A stretch of 20,571 nucleotides of DNA from an uncultured Nitrososphaerota archaeon (lineage in GTDB: Bacteria; Bacillota; Clostridia; Oscillospirales; Ruminococcaceae): NCBI GenBank assembly GCA_934869045.1, contig CAKXAF010000004.1, forward strand, positions 3,100 through 23,670. The letters are read 5' to 3'. Positions 14,192-20,571 of this stretch are shown here, one piece after another. Within the stretch, counting starts at the first letter, position 1. Every line of letters starts with the position of its first letter. The notes under the pieces were generated by a model that worked only from the letters and a program-made list of their open reading frames with translations, ran no database searches and was not told the DNA's origin. Position numbers and translations under genes: made by a program.

Positions 14192-15415
14192 ATGGTAAAC
14201 TTACAAAAAGGGCCGGAGGTTTTGGCCCCAGCCGGAGATATGGAACGGCTGAAGGCGGCAATCCGGTATGGAGCGGACGCGGTCTATCTGGGTTCTACTG
14301 AATTCGGGATGCGGGCTTCTGCCGCCAGTTTTGGGGTGGAGGAACTGCCCCGGGCGGTGGAACTGGCTCACGGGGCTGGGGTGAAGGTCTATCTGACCTG
14401 CAACACCCTGCCGCGGAACGGGGAAATCGACCGGATGGGAGATTTTCTTCGCTGGGCGGGGGACTGCGGCGTGGACGCCTTCATCGTCACCGATATGGGG
14501 GTACTGGGGCTGCTGCGTGAGGTGCTTCCGGAGGCGGAGCTCCACATCTCCACCCAGGCGGGAGTGGTTAACTGGCGCACGGCAGCGGAGTTTTACAGGA
14601 TGGGCGCCAGGCGGGTCGTGCTGGCCCGAGAGCTTTCGCTGGAGGAGATCCGGGAGATCCGGAAGCGGGCTCCGCAGGAGCTGGAGTTGGAGGTTTTCGT
14701 CCACGGGGCTATGTGCATGTCTGTTTCGGGACGGTGCCTGCTTTCCAACTACATGACCGGCCGGGACGCCAACCGCGGGCAGTGCGCCCAGCCATGCCGC
14801 TGGAACTACCGGCTGGTGGAGGAGAAACGGCCCGGACAGTATTATCCGGTCTTTGAGGATGAGGCGGGGAGCTACATCCTGAACGCCAAGGATCTCTGCC
14901 TGTTGGAGCATCTGAGGGAGCTGATCGAGGCCGGCGTCTCCTCGCTGAAGATTGAAGGCCGGGCCAAATCCGCCTATTACGTGTCGGTGGTCGCCAACGC
15001 CTACCGCGTGGCGGTGGACGGGTACCGGGCGGATCCGGCGGGCTGGAAATGCCCGGAGTGGCTTTCAGAGGAGGTCCGGAAGGTCAGCCACCGGGAGTAC
15101 AGCACCGGCTTCCTCTTCGGGACGCCGGATCAGCGATGCAGCCAGGGCGGATACGTCCGGAACTGGGACATCATGGCTGTGGTGGAACGCTGGGAGGATG
15201 GAATGGCTTTCTGCCGGCAGCGGAACAAATTCTGCGCCGGGGAGGTTTTGGAGCTGCTGGAGCCCGGAAAAGCTCCGGAAGCCCTGGAGCTGCCAGAGCT
15301 TTTCGATGGAGAAGGGAACCCCATCCCGGACACCCGCCATGCAGATATGGCGTTTTCATTCCCCTGCGGGCGGGAAATCGTCCCGGGGGCCATCCTGCGT
15401 AAGCAGGTTGACTGA
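14192..15415 (+). CDS. trhP: U32-family tRNA hydroxylation protein TrhP (YegQ-like)
   Basis: TrhP proteins are needed for prephenate-dependent 5-hydroxyuridine formation at U34 of tRNA; they were once called U32 peptidases. The 407-residue product opens with PEVLAPAGDMERLKAAIRYGADAVYLG, has HISTQAGVVNWRTA (118-131) and the exact U32 signature EVFVHGAMCMSVSGRCLLS (167-185). Four Cys at 175, 182, 198 and 202 match the expected Fe-S ligands. SLKIEGRAKSAYYV follows, and a C-terminal barrel-like part carries NKFCAGEVLELL. It strongly resembles YegQ. It sits just after mltG, as in B. subtilis, where yrrL (mltG) is followed by trmR and two U32 genes. Here trmR and the second copy are absent from the window. 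The RBS GAAAGG is 10 bases before the ATG. Confidence 0.9.
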   Translation: MVNLQKGPEVLAPAGDMERLKAAIRYGADAVYLGSTEFGMRASAASFGVEELPRAVELAHGAGVKVYLTCNTLPRNGEIDRMGDFLRWAGDCGVDAFIVTDMGVLGLLREVLPEAELHISTQAGVVNWRTAAEFYRMGARRVVLARELSLEEIREIRKRAPQELELEVFVHGAMCMSVSGRCLLSNYMTGRDANRGQCAQPCRWNYRLVEEKRPGQYYPVFEDEAGSYILNAKDLCLLEHLRELIEAGVSSLKIEGRAKSAYYVSVVANAYRVAVDGYRADPAGWKCPEWLSEEVRKVSHREYSTGFLFGTPDQRCSQGGYVRNWDIMAVVERWEDGMAFCRQRNKFCAGEVLELLEPGKAPEALELPELFDGEGNPIPDTRHADMAFSFPCGREIVPGAILRKQVD

Positions 15416-15439
15416 ATCTCAAAATAAAGGAGCCGCATC

Positions 15440-16141
15440 ATGGAACAGAATCAACCCATCAAGCCGTCCGGGCAGAATCAGCCCGCCGTCCCGCTGAAAA
15501 ATGAAACCTGGAGGCTGGCGCTGCAAACTTTTATCAACCTGGTCATCGCAACGGTCATTTCTGTGATCCTTGTCCTGTCCCTTTCCTCGCTGATGGGAAG
15601 CGTTTGGGGGAAGCTGGCCGTTGAAGCGGTCTGTCTCGCCATCACGCTGCCCATGGTGTATGGGTCTATGTGGGGGCAAGGGGACCGGGACGCTAACTTT
15701 GTCCAGTTCGGGCGGATGGAGGCGGATCCCTGGAAGGGTCTGCGCGCGGGGGCGTTGGGCGTGATCCCCACGCTGCTGACCTGCATCCCGTTAGCGCTTT
15801 CCATGGCACGGGTGATCGGATTTGACTTTATGCCGGTTTATCGCATCCTTAACGCGCCGCTGTGGGGCTTTATCAATTTGATCCATCCTTTGGGCGGAGC
15901 GATTCCCCACGCCGCCACGGAAGCTATTCCTGCTACGGACAGTATGCCGGCCATCGACGCCATGCCGGCTACCGACGGGCTCTCCTGGGGCGCTTTTGCG
16001 TTGATTGCGGTGCTGCCGCTGCTGTATGTGGCGTTCAGCGCGCTTGGGTACTACATGGGCACCAGGCGGATTTCGGTGATGAGCAAGCTGGTCTACAAGG
16101 ATGAAAAGAAAAAGCCGGGCAGCCGCAAGCGCCCGGTTTGA
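15440..16141 (+). CDS. multi-pass membrane protein, unknown
   Basis: A 233-residue protein with RBS AAAGGAG, 24 bases after trhP. A hydrophilic Gln/Pro-rich N-terminus (1-25) is followed by about five hydrophobic segments (near 30-50, 59-77, 104-123, 136-153 and 182-205) and a strongly basic C-terminus (KKKPGSRKRPV). Between the last two helices lies a short tandem repeat, IPATDS-MPAIDA-MPATDG (163-180). I recognise no family. A Lys-rich end after the last helix suggests that terminus stays in the cytoplasm. Confidence 0.75.
   Translation: MEQNQPIKPSGQNQPAVPLKNETWRLALQTFINLVIATVISVILVLSLSSLMGSVWGKLAVEAVCLAITLPMVYGSMWGQGDRDANFVQFGRMEADPWKGLRAGALGVIPTLLTCIPLALSMARVIGFDFMPVYRILNAPLWGFINLIHPLGGAIPHAATEAIPATDSMPAIDAMPATDGLSWGAFALIAVLPLLYVAFSALGYYMGTRRISVMSKLVYKDEKKKPGSRKRPV
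15926..15979 (+). repeat. three 18-base tandem units inside the membrane protein gene
   Basis: Three consecutive 18-base units encode IPATDS, MPAIDA and MPATDG. The second and third are close copies (ATGCCGGC...), the first is more diverged. The repeat falls in a loop between predicted helices and keeps the frame, so copy number could vary without breaking the gene. Confidence 0.7.
16112..16139 (+). terminator. weak terminator-like hairpin at the end of the membrane protein gene
   Basis: AAGCCGGGC (16112-16120) pairs with GCCCGGTTT (16131-16139) around a 10-base loop. The stem overlaps the stop codon and no T-run follows the three stem T's, so it may be only a weak pause site or chance in a basic-residue tail. 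Confidence 0.3.
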
Positions 16142-16222
16142 CCGCCGTCCTTTAAAAAGGGGGCCTGTAGGAATCTTGTAATCCGGGAGTACCGCGCGGA
16201 GGACTGCGAGGCAATCCATCAG

Positions 16223-16615
16223 ATGAATTGCCGGGAGATGGGGTATGCGTTCCCCATTGAGGAAACACGGAAAAAGCTGGAGGCTCTCTCCAAAAGCGGC
16301 CGGGACAGGATCTTGGTCGCCGATGTTGAGGGGATTGCCGCCGGGTATATCCACGCCTGCGATTATGACGTGATTTACGCGCCTCCTATGAAGAATATTC
16401 TGGGCCTTGCTGTTTCCGGAGAGTTTCAGAGGCAGGGGATCGGACGGGCGCTGCTGTCAGAGATCGAAAGATGGGCGAAGGAGACCGGCGCCTGCGGCGT
16501 CCGGCTGGTGTCCGGTGCGGGAAGAACAGAGGCCCATGCTTTTTACCGCAGCTGCGGATATGACGGTGCAAAGCAGCAGGTCAATTTTAAGAAAATATTC
16601 CTGCCGGAACGCTGA
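16223..16615 (+). CDS. GNAT acetyltransferase with no usable full-length start
   Basis: From the first canonical start (ATG 16223) the product has 130 residues, with GLAVSGEFQRQGIGRALLSEI (acetyl-CoA loop RQGIGRA) and HAFYRSCGYDGAKQQVNFKK, a clear GNAT C-terminal half. The same frame runs open upstream from the preceding stop, and codons 16178-16222 read VIREYRAEDCEAIHQ, a normal GNAT first strand and helix, so translation should begin near 16176. No ATG, GTG or TTG exists there in frame. A TTG at 16176 is immediately followed by TAA one frame off, and one added base after it would restore a start. The gene therefore looks start-damaged by a single-base loss, uses a rare start, or is a sequencing error. 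Confidence 0.65.
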   Translation: MNCREMGYAFPIEETRKKLEALSKSGRDRILVADVEGIAAGYIHACDYDVIYAPPMKNILGLAVSGEFQRQGIGRALLSEIERWAKETGACGVRLVSGAGRTEAHAFYRSCGYDGAKQQVNFKKIFLPER

Positions 16616-16634
16616 ATGAGTGGGAGGAGAAATA

Positions 16635-16810
16635 ATGATGTGCTGGAAGGCGGTTTTATGCACCCTGGCAGCATGGTTTGTGGGGCTGGTGCTGGACGCG
16701 AATATTGACTTTGGCGACCCCAGGGCTTTTTGTGCTTGCGGATACTGCTTCCCATTCTTGTGATGGGTTCCTTTATTCTGGTTAGCAAGCAGAATCAGAA
16801 GGAAAAGTAG
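16635..16810 (+). pseudogene. small two-helix membrane protein, frameshifted
   Basis: After GGGAGGAGA, ATG 16635 starts a frame that encodes one helix (KAVLCTLAAWFVGLVL) and then DANIDFGDP, but shifts into non-hydrophobic residues and stops at 16761-16763. From about 16721 the -1 frame reads GFLCLRILLPILVMGSF-ILVSKQ and ends at TAG 16808-16810, a good second helix with a basic tail. Joining the two gives a plausible 57-residue protein with two membrane helices. The switch point lies among CCCC, GGG and TTTTT runs (16718-16731) and is explained by loss of one base. A programmed shift is possible, but I see no proper slippery heptamer. The gene upstream also looks as if it lost one base. Confidence 0.5.
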
Positions 16811-16902
16811 TTGATGCGGGCTGGCTGCGCGGAGCAGCTGGAACGGAAAATTTCAATCTTGGGCGGCGAACCGGCTGGAATCGCCGCATAACCCTTTCTG
16901 CA

Positions 16903-16932
16903 CATGAATAGGCTTGTAACAGCCTATTCATG
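16903..16932 (+). promoter_or_regulatory. perfect 12-bp hairpin just before the CwlD-like gene
   Basis: CATGAATAGGCT (16903-16914), loop TGTAAC, AGCCTATTCATG (16921-16932) pair perfectly. It is not followed by a T-run at once, but GGTGATTTTTTT lies 9 bases on. It ends three bases ahead of the GGAGAGG ribosome binding site of the amidase gene, so it could act as a terminator for the upstream genes, a translation-shaping hairpin or a protein-binding palindrome. The adjoining 16811-16902 shows no gene. Confidence 0.6.
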
Positions 16933-16950
16933 GCGGAGAGGGTGATTTTT

Positions 16951-17718
16951 TTGCGGAAATCGGTTCGGCGGAGACGCCCGGCGCGCCCCCACAGAACAGG
17001 GCGGATCGGATTGGCGGCGGTGGCAGCGGTTCTGCTAGGGATCGTGCTGTTTTTCTTTGCGGCAGGGCGGATGCACGCGCATTTTGAAGCGCAGAGGGCA
17101 GCCAACGCCCGGCCGCAAGGGATACGGACGGTGATTATCGACCCGGGGCATGGCGGCGCAGACGGGGGGGCTGTAGGCGTCAACGGTACGATTGAGAAGG
17201 ACATCAATTTGGCGATTTCCCTGAAATTGCGGGATATGCTGGTACTGCAGGGATATGAGGTGCTCATGACCCGGGAATCAGACGCAATGACCTGCGATGA
17301 GGGGGTGGAGGGAATTACAAAACAGAAAAAATCCGATATGCGCAACCGCCTGAAACTCATTAACGAGCATCCCGAGGCGGTGGTGCTCTCCATCCATCAA
17401 AATCTCTTTGAGCAGGAGAAATACCACGGCGCCCAGATGTTTTATGGGAAAAACAATTCCTTCAGCAAAGAACTGGCCCAAGTGCTCCAGGATACCTTTG
17501 TGAAAAATCTCCAGCCGGAGAACCTGCGGGAAATCAAGAAAGGAGAAAAGGATCTGTACCTGCTGTGGCAGAGCGAAAGCCCTATCGTGTTGGTGGAATG
17601 CGGCTTTTTGTCCAATGAGGAGGAATGTGCCAAACTGCTGGAGGACGAATACCAGGGGAAGGTGGCCTTTACCATCATGGAAGGGCTGATGGGCGCGCTG
17701 GCCGCGGAGGCGCCGTGA
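16951..17718 (+). CDS. cwlD: N-acetylmuramoyl-L-alanine amidase, CwlD-like
   Basis: An Amidase_3 enzyme that cleaves the muramic acid-peptide bond. CwlD-type proteins act in spore cortex formation, preparing muramic-delta-lactam needed for germination. From TTG 16951 (SD AGAGGGTGA) the product has 255 residues: a basic start (RKSVRRRRP), one membrane helix or signal at about 19-40, then the catalytic domain with VIIDPGHGGADGGAVG (His67), IEKDIN (Glu82), MTRESDAMT, LSIHQN (His149) and VLVECGFLSNEEE (catalytic Glu216). EKDINLA, the short length and the absence of extra wall-binding domains fit CwlD. In-frame ATG 16930 lies in the hairpin and precedes the RBS, so it is less likely. It suggests a spore former. 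Confidence 0.85.
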   Translation: MRKSVRRRRPARPHRTGRIGLAAVAAVLLGIVLFFFAAGRMHAHFEAQRAANARPQGIRTVIIDPGHGGADGGAVGVNGTIEKDINLAISLKLRDMLVLQGYEVLMTRESDAMTCDEGVEGITKQKKSDMRNRLKLINEHPEAVVLSIHQNLFEQEKYHGAQMFYGKNNSFSKELAQVLQDTFVKNLQPENLREIKKGEKDLYLLWQSESPIVLVECGFLSNEEECAKLLEDEYQGKVAFTIMEGLMGALAAEAP

Positions 17719-17733
17719 CACCGCGTTTGAGGC

Positions 17734-17768
17734 TTGACATCTGCGGCGGTTTCTGATAACGTTATAAT
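17734..17768 (+). promoter_or_regulatory. possible promoter region before radA
   Basis: A TTGACA (17734-17739) and a TATAAT (17763-17768) both match consensus but are 23 bases apart, too far for a normal sigma-A promoter. The TATAAT overlaps the palindrome ATAACGTTAT (17757-17766). A promoter here is plausible from position only. Confidence 0.3.
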
Positions 17769-17795
17769 AGATTGTGATCGGAAGGGGCGGCCGCT

Positions 17796-18884
17796 GTGTT
17801 GAAAAACAAGGAGATCTTCGTCTGCCGGGGATGCGGGTATGAGAGCGTTAAATGGCTGGGAAAATGCCCTTCCTGCGGGCAGTGGAACACCTTTGAGCAG
17901 GCGATGCCCCTTTCCGCGCCGGCCTCCCGCGGGGGGACCGGCGGGAAAAGGGCCGCCCCGGTCTCACAGATCGGGGACATCAGCGCCAACGAGGATATCC
18001 GGTATCAGACAGGGATTTCGGAACTGGATCGGGTGCTGGGCGGGGGGCTGGTCAAAGGCTCCCTGGTGCTGCTGGGGGTCGCCAAGGAAAATGATATCTC
18101 CATCATTCTGGTGGGGCACGTGACCAAGGAGGGGAACCTGGCGGGGCCGCGGGTGCTGGAGCACATTGTGGACGCGGTGTTCCATTTTGAGGGGGAGCAG
18201 AATCATGCCTACCGCATTCTCCGGGCCATTAAAAACCGGTATGGGGCCACCAACGAGATTGCGGTCTTTGAAATGCGGGACAGCGGGCTGCGGCAGGTGA
18301 CCAATCCGTCGGCTATGCTGCTCTCTGAGCGGCCCCAGGCAGTGAGCGGAAGCTGTGTGGTCTGCGTGCTGGAGGGGAGCCGGCCGATCCTTGCGGAAGT
18401 CCAGGCGCTGATCACCAAGTCCGGGTTCCCCACGCCCCGGCGGATGGCAACGGGGTTTGATTACAACCGGATGCAGATGCTGCTGGCGGTGCTGGAGAAG
18501 CGGGCAGGATATTTTTTCGGCAGTCTGGACGCCTACATCAACGTGGTCGGCGGGCTGCGGCTGGACGAGCCCGCGTCGGATCTGCCCATTGCGCTGGCCA
18601 TGGTTTCCGGGCTGCGGGACCGGCCCATTCCGGCGGATATGCTGGCAATCGGGGAGATCGGGCTGGGGGGAGAGATCCGGAGCGTTATCCGGATCGAGGA
18701 TCGGGTTCAGGAGGCCGAGCGGATGGGATTTGAGCGGGTGCTGGTGCCCGCCTCCTGCGTGGAGGCGCTGAAGGCGAAGAAGTTCCACATTCGGGTGATT
18801 GGCGCGGCCAATGTCCGGGAGGCGCTGAAGGCCGCGGCAGAGATCTCACCCCGGGAACCGGTGCGAAAGGAGCCGGAAGTATGA
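17796..18884 (+). CDS. radA: RadA/Sms DNA repair protein lacking the ATPase core
   Basis: RadA promotes branch migration during recombination. This 362-residue copy (GTG start, RBS GGAAGGGG) has the N-terminal zinc finger CRGCG...CPSC (Cys10, 13, 24, 27), QTGISELDRVLGGGLVKGSLVLLG (71-94), then jumps straight to AKENDISIILVGHVTKEG (96-113), the RadA motif KNRYG (146-150) and a complete Lon-like C-terminal domain (PTPRRMATGFDYNRM, LRLDEPASDLPIALAMVS, GEIGLGGEIRSV). Normal RadA (about 455-460 residues) has about 95 more residues at the jump, including Walker A (GDPGIGKST) and the Walker B strand. All of that is missing without a frame break. ATP binding should be lost. Either a real in-frame deletion at about 18078-18087 or an assembly collapse. 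Its stop overlaps a small ORF (ATGA). Confidence 0.9.
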   Translation: MLKNKEIFVCRGCGYESVKWLGKCPSCGQWNTFEQAMPLSAPASRGGTGGKRAAPVSQIGDISANEDIRYQTGISELDRVLGGGLVKGSLVLLGVAKENDISIILVGHVTKEGNLAGPRVLEHIVDAVFHFEGEQNHAYRILRAIKNRYGATNEIAVFEMRDSGLRQVTNPSAMLLSERPQAVSGSCVVCVLEGSRPILAEVQALITKSGFPTPRRMATGFDYNRMQMLLAVLEKRAGYFFGSLDAYINVVGGLRLDEPASDLPIALAMVSGLRDRPIPADMLAIGEIGLGGEIRSVIRIEDRVQEAERMGFERVLVPASCVEALKAKKFHIRVIGAANVREALKAAAEISPREPVRKEPEV

Positions 18885-19018
18885 GAAAATTCAGGAAAAT
18901 GTCCAAGGAGCCGCCCGGGAGATATGGGCTTTTCGGAGAGCTGCTGGTTTACAAAAGGCTGCCGGCATCATGGAAAATGGGCGTCGGTGACGGAAATGAG
19001 GAAACAGGAAATGGATAA
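18881..19018 (+). CDS. possible 45-aa ORF between radA and the GH3 gene
   Basis: ATG 18881 overlaps the radA stop (ATGA), with AAAGGAG about 7-13 bases upstream, and opens 45 codons (MRKFRKMSKEPPGR...) ending at TAA 19016-19018, eight bases into the GH3 gene. Basic at the start, no known motif. Spacing and RBS make translation possible, but nothing else supports a functional protein. Confidence 0.3.
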   Translation: MRKFRKMSKEPPGRYGLFGELLVYKRLPASWKMGVGDGNEETGNG

Positions 19019-20571
19019 TAAGCAGCGTGCAAAAGAACTGGTTGCAAAGATGACTGTGGCGGAGAAAATGGCGCAGATGCGGTATGACGCACCGGCCATT
19101 CCACGGCTGGGAATCCCGGCCTATAACTGGTGGAACGAGTGTCTTCACGGCGTGGCGCGGTCCGGGGCGGCGACGGTTTTTCCCCAGGCCATCGCTATGG
19201 CGGCCAGCTTTAACAGCGATCTGATGGAGCAGGTCGGGGACGCCGTTTCTGACGAGGCCCGGGCTAAATACAACGAATACCGGACCTTCGGGGAGACCCA
19301 GATCTATCAGGGGCTGACCTGCTGGAGTCCCAATATCAATATTTTCCGCGACCCGCGCTGGGGCCGGGGCCACGAGACCTACGGCGAGGACCCCTATCTG
19401 ACCGGGCGGATGGGAACGGCCTTTGTGAAGGGGCTCCAGGGAGATCATCCCAAATACCGAAAGGTAGACGCGACTCTCAAACACTTTGCTGCCCACAGCG
19501 GTCCGGAGGGGCGGCGGCATGGGTTTGATGCTGAGGTTTCGGAGAAGGACTTGCATGAGACCTATCTTTGGGCGTTCCGGTACTGCATCGAACACGCGAA
19601 GCCCGCAGCGGTAATGGGGGCGTACAACGCCATCAACGGCGAGCCGTGCTGCGGGAGCAGAAAGCTCATCGGGGACGTTCTTCGGGATGAGATGGGGTTT
19701 GAGGGCTACTATGTCTCCGACTGCGGAGCGGTTACGGATATCAACCAATTCCACCACCTCACAGACGGGCCTGCCGAAAGCGCGGCAATGGCGGTCAATG
19801 CGGGGCTGGATTTGAACTGTGGACGGGCATACACCTTTTTGCAGGTGGCCTTTGAGCAGGGGTTGGTTTCGGAGGAGGCAATCACCACGGCGGTAGAGCG
19901 GCTCTTCGAGGCACGGATTGCCCTGGGAATGTTCGATGAGGACTGCCCCTTTGACAAGATCGGCATGGATGTGGTGGAATGTGATGCCCACCGGGAGATT
20001 TCCCGGGAAATGGCGCGGGAGAGCATCGTCCTGCTGAAGAATGACGGAATTCTGCCTTTAAAGGGGACGGAATCCATCGCAGTGATCGGGCCTAATGCAG
20101 ATGACAAAACGGTGCTGCTGGGTAATTACAATGGCACGCCATTCCGGTACAGCACACTGCTCCGGGGGATTCAGGACGCGGCGGCCGGAAAGGTGAACTA
20201 TGCCCGGGGATGCCACATATTCAAGGGGGATCTGGGCGATTGGGAGGAGCTTCCGCTCAGGGAGGCGGTTTTGGCGGCGAAACGCAGCGACGTGGTAGTG
20301 CTCTGCATGGGCCTAAACCCGCTGATGGAAGGCGAGCAGGGCGACGCTTTCAACGGGGCGGACGGCGGCGACAAGCGTGATTTGGAACTTCCTGAGGTGC
20401 AGAAGGAACTATACCGTGCAGTCATTGCCGTGGGCAAGCCGGTTATTTTTGTCAATGTTTCGGGCAGTGCCATTGACCTGTGCGACCAGGACCGGGAATG
20501 TGCCGCGGTGCTCCAGTGTTTTTACCCCGGAGCAGAGGGAGGCGACGCGCTGGCAGACATCCTTTTCGGAA
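19011..20571 (+). CDS. GH3 beta-glucosidase/beta-xylosidase, 3' end cut by window edge
   Basis: A glycoside hydrolase family 3 enzyme that releases sugars from the non-reducing end of beta-linked oligosaccharides. The frame is open from ATG 19011 (GAGG 9 bases upstream) for 520 codons to the window end. The (beta/alpha)8 domain has IPAYNWWNECLHGVARSG (35-52), ATVFPQAIAMAASF (54-67), DPRWGRGHETYGEDPYL (114-130), KHFAAHSGPEGRRHGFDAEV (157-176) and the nucleophile Asp237 in YVSDCGA. The second domain has GPNAD, a possible acid/base Glu in GLNPLMEGEQGD, and GGDKRDLELPEVQ. The WWNECLHGVAR pattern is common in xylosidase-like GH3 of gut Firmicutes. No signal peptide, so it acts inside the cell on imported oligosaccharides. 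An in-frame ATG at 18996 is an alternative start. Confidence 0.93.
   Translation, partial: MDNKQRAKELVAKMTVAEKMAQMRYDAPAIPRLGIPAYNWWNECLHGVARSGAATVFPQAIAMAASFNSDLMEQVGDAVSDEARAKYNEYRTFGETQIYQGLTCWSPNINIFRDPRWGRGHETYGEDPYLTGRMGTAFVKGLQGDHPKYRKVDATLKHFAAHSGPEGRRHGFDAEVSEKDLHETYLWAFRYCIEHAKPAAVMGAYNAINGEPCCGSRKLIGDVLRDEMGFEGYYVSDCGAVTDINQFHHLTDGPAESAAMAVNAGLDLNCGRAYTFLQVAFEQGLVSEEAITTAVERLFEARIALGMFDEDCPFDKIGMDVVECDAHREISREMARESIVLLKNDGILPLKGTESIAVIGPNADDKTVLLGNYNGTPFRYSTLLRGIQDAAAGKVNYARGCHIFKGDLGDWEELPLREAVLAAKRSDVVVLCMGLNPLMEGEQGDAFNGADGGDKRDLELPEVQKELYRAVIAVGKPVIFVNVSGSAIDLCDQDRECAAVLQCFYPGAEGGDALADILFG

Noticed and set aside
17734..17768. Strong promoter made of TTGACA and TATAAT before radA
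   Set aside because: The spacing is 23 bases, too long for a normal sigma-A promoter. Kept only as a low-confidence feature.
1..20571. CRISPR array, IS element or prophage
   Set aside because: No regularly spaced repeats, transposase, integrase or structural phage genes were seen. The ThyX-like gene resembles phage-borne proteins but stands alone.

Overview
The window looks like chromosomal DNA from a GC-rich, spore-forming member of the Clostridia, most like Oscillospiraceae/Oscillibacter-type gut bacteria. This is an inference. It rests on strong AGGAGG-type ribosome binding sites, TTG and GTG starts, near-consensus sigma-A promoters, a CwlD-type spore-cortex amidase, a Firmicutes-style mltG/trhP neighbourhood and a cytoplasmic GH3 glycosidase. 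No phage, IS element, CRISPR array or rRNA was seen.

Layout. (1) 1-942, minus strand: 3'-truncated dusB (tRNA dihydrouridine synthase). (2) 943-1339: a leader region with two good promoters firing towards each other, a 10-bp inverted repeat and a 34-codon ORF with a good RBS. (3) 1340-7133, plus strand: tight operon polA - GNAT - rimI - tsaD - lipoprotein - anchored unknown protein - ComEA-like helix-hairpin-helix protein, closed by a long hairpin terminator. (4) 7271-7439, minus strand: tRNA-Thr(GGU) with its own consensus promoter and terminator. (5) 7499-10611, plus: a divergent ThyX-like protein, a thymidylate-kinase-like protein, a DUF2156 protein and a GNAT. (6) 10682-11484: a stand-alone FakA middle domain coupled to an AAC(6')-like acetyltransferase. 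(7) 11567-14101: DJ-1/PfpI protein, 5-formyl-THF cyclo-ligase and MltG, overlapping or nearly touching, then a terminator. (8) 14192-16141: the tRNA hydroxylation protein TrhP and an unknown membrane protein. (9) 16142-18884: a stretch with several damaged or odd genes (a GNAT with no usable start, a frameshifted two-helix membrane protein, CwlD, and a RadA lacking its ATPase core). (10) 19011-end: a 3'-truncated GH3 beta-glucosidase/xylosidase.

Themes. tRNA modification and translation recur (DusB, TsaD, RimI, TrhP, tRNA-Thr), as do DNA repair and uptake (PolA, ComEA-like, RadA), nucleotide/folate supply (ThyX-like, kinase, formyl-THF ligase) and cell wall work (MltG, CwlD). Five GNATs plus one GNAT-fold DUF2156 protein occur in 20 kb.

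The most notable signals are the RadA with a clean in-frame loss of about 95 residues covering the P-loop, the ThyX-like/kinase pair, the lone FakA domain, and a switch of strand composition on the plus strand from C-rich (left of about 8 kb) to G-rich (right of about 9 kb). Nothing here was searched against a database. All family calls come from motif recognition.
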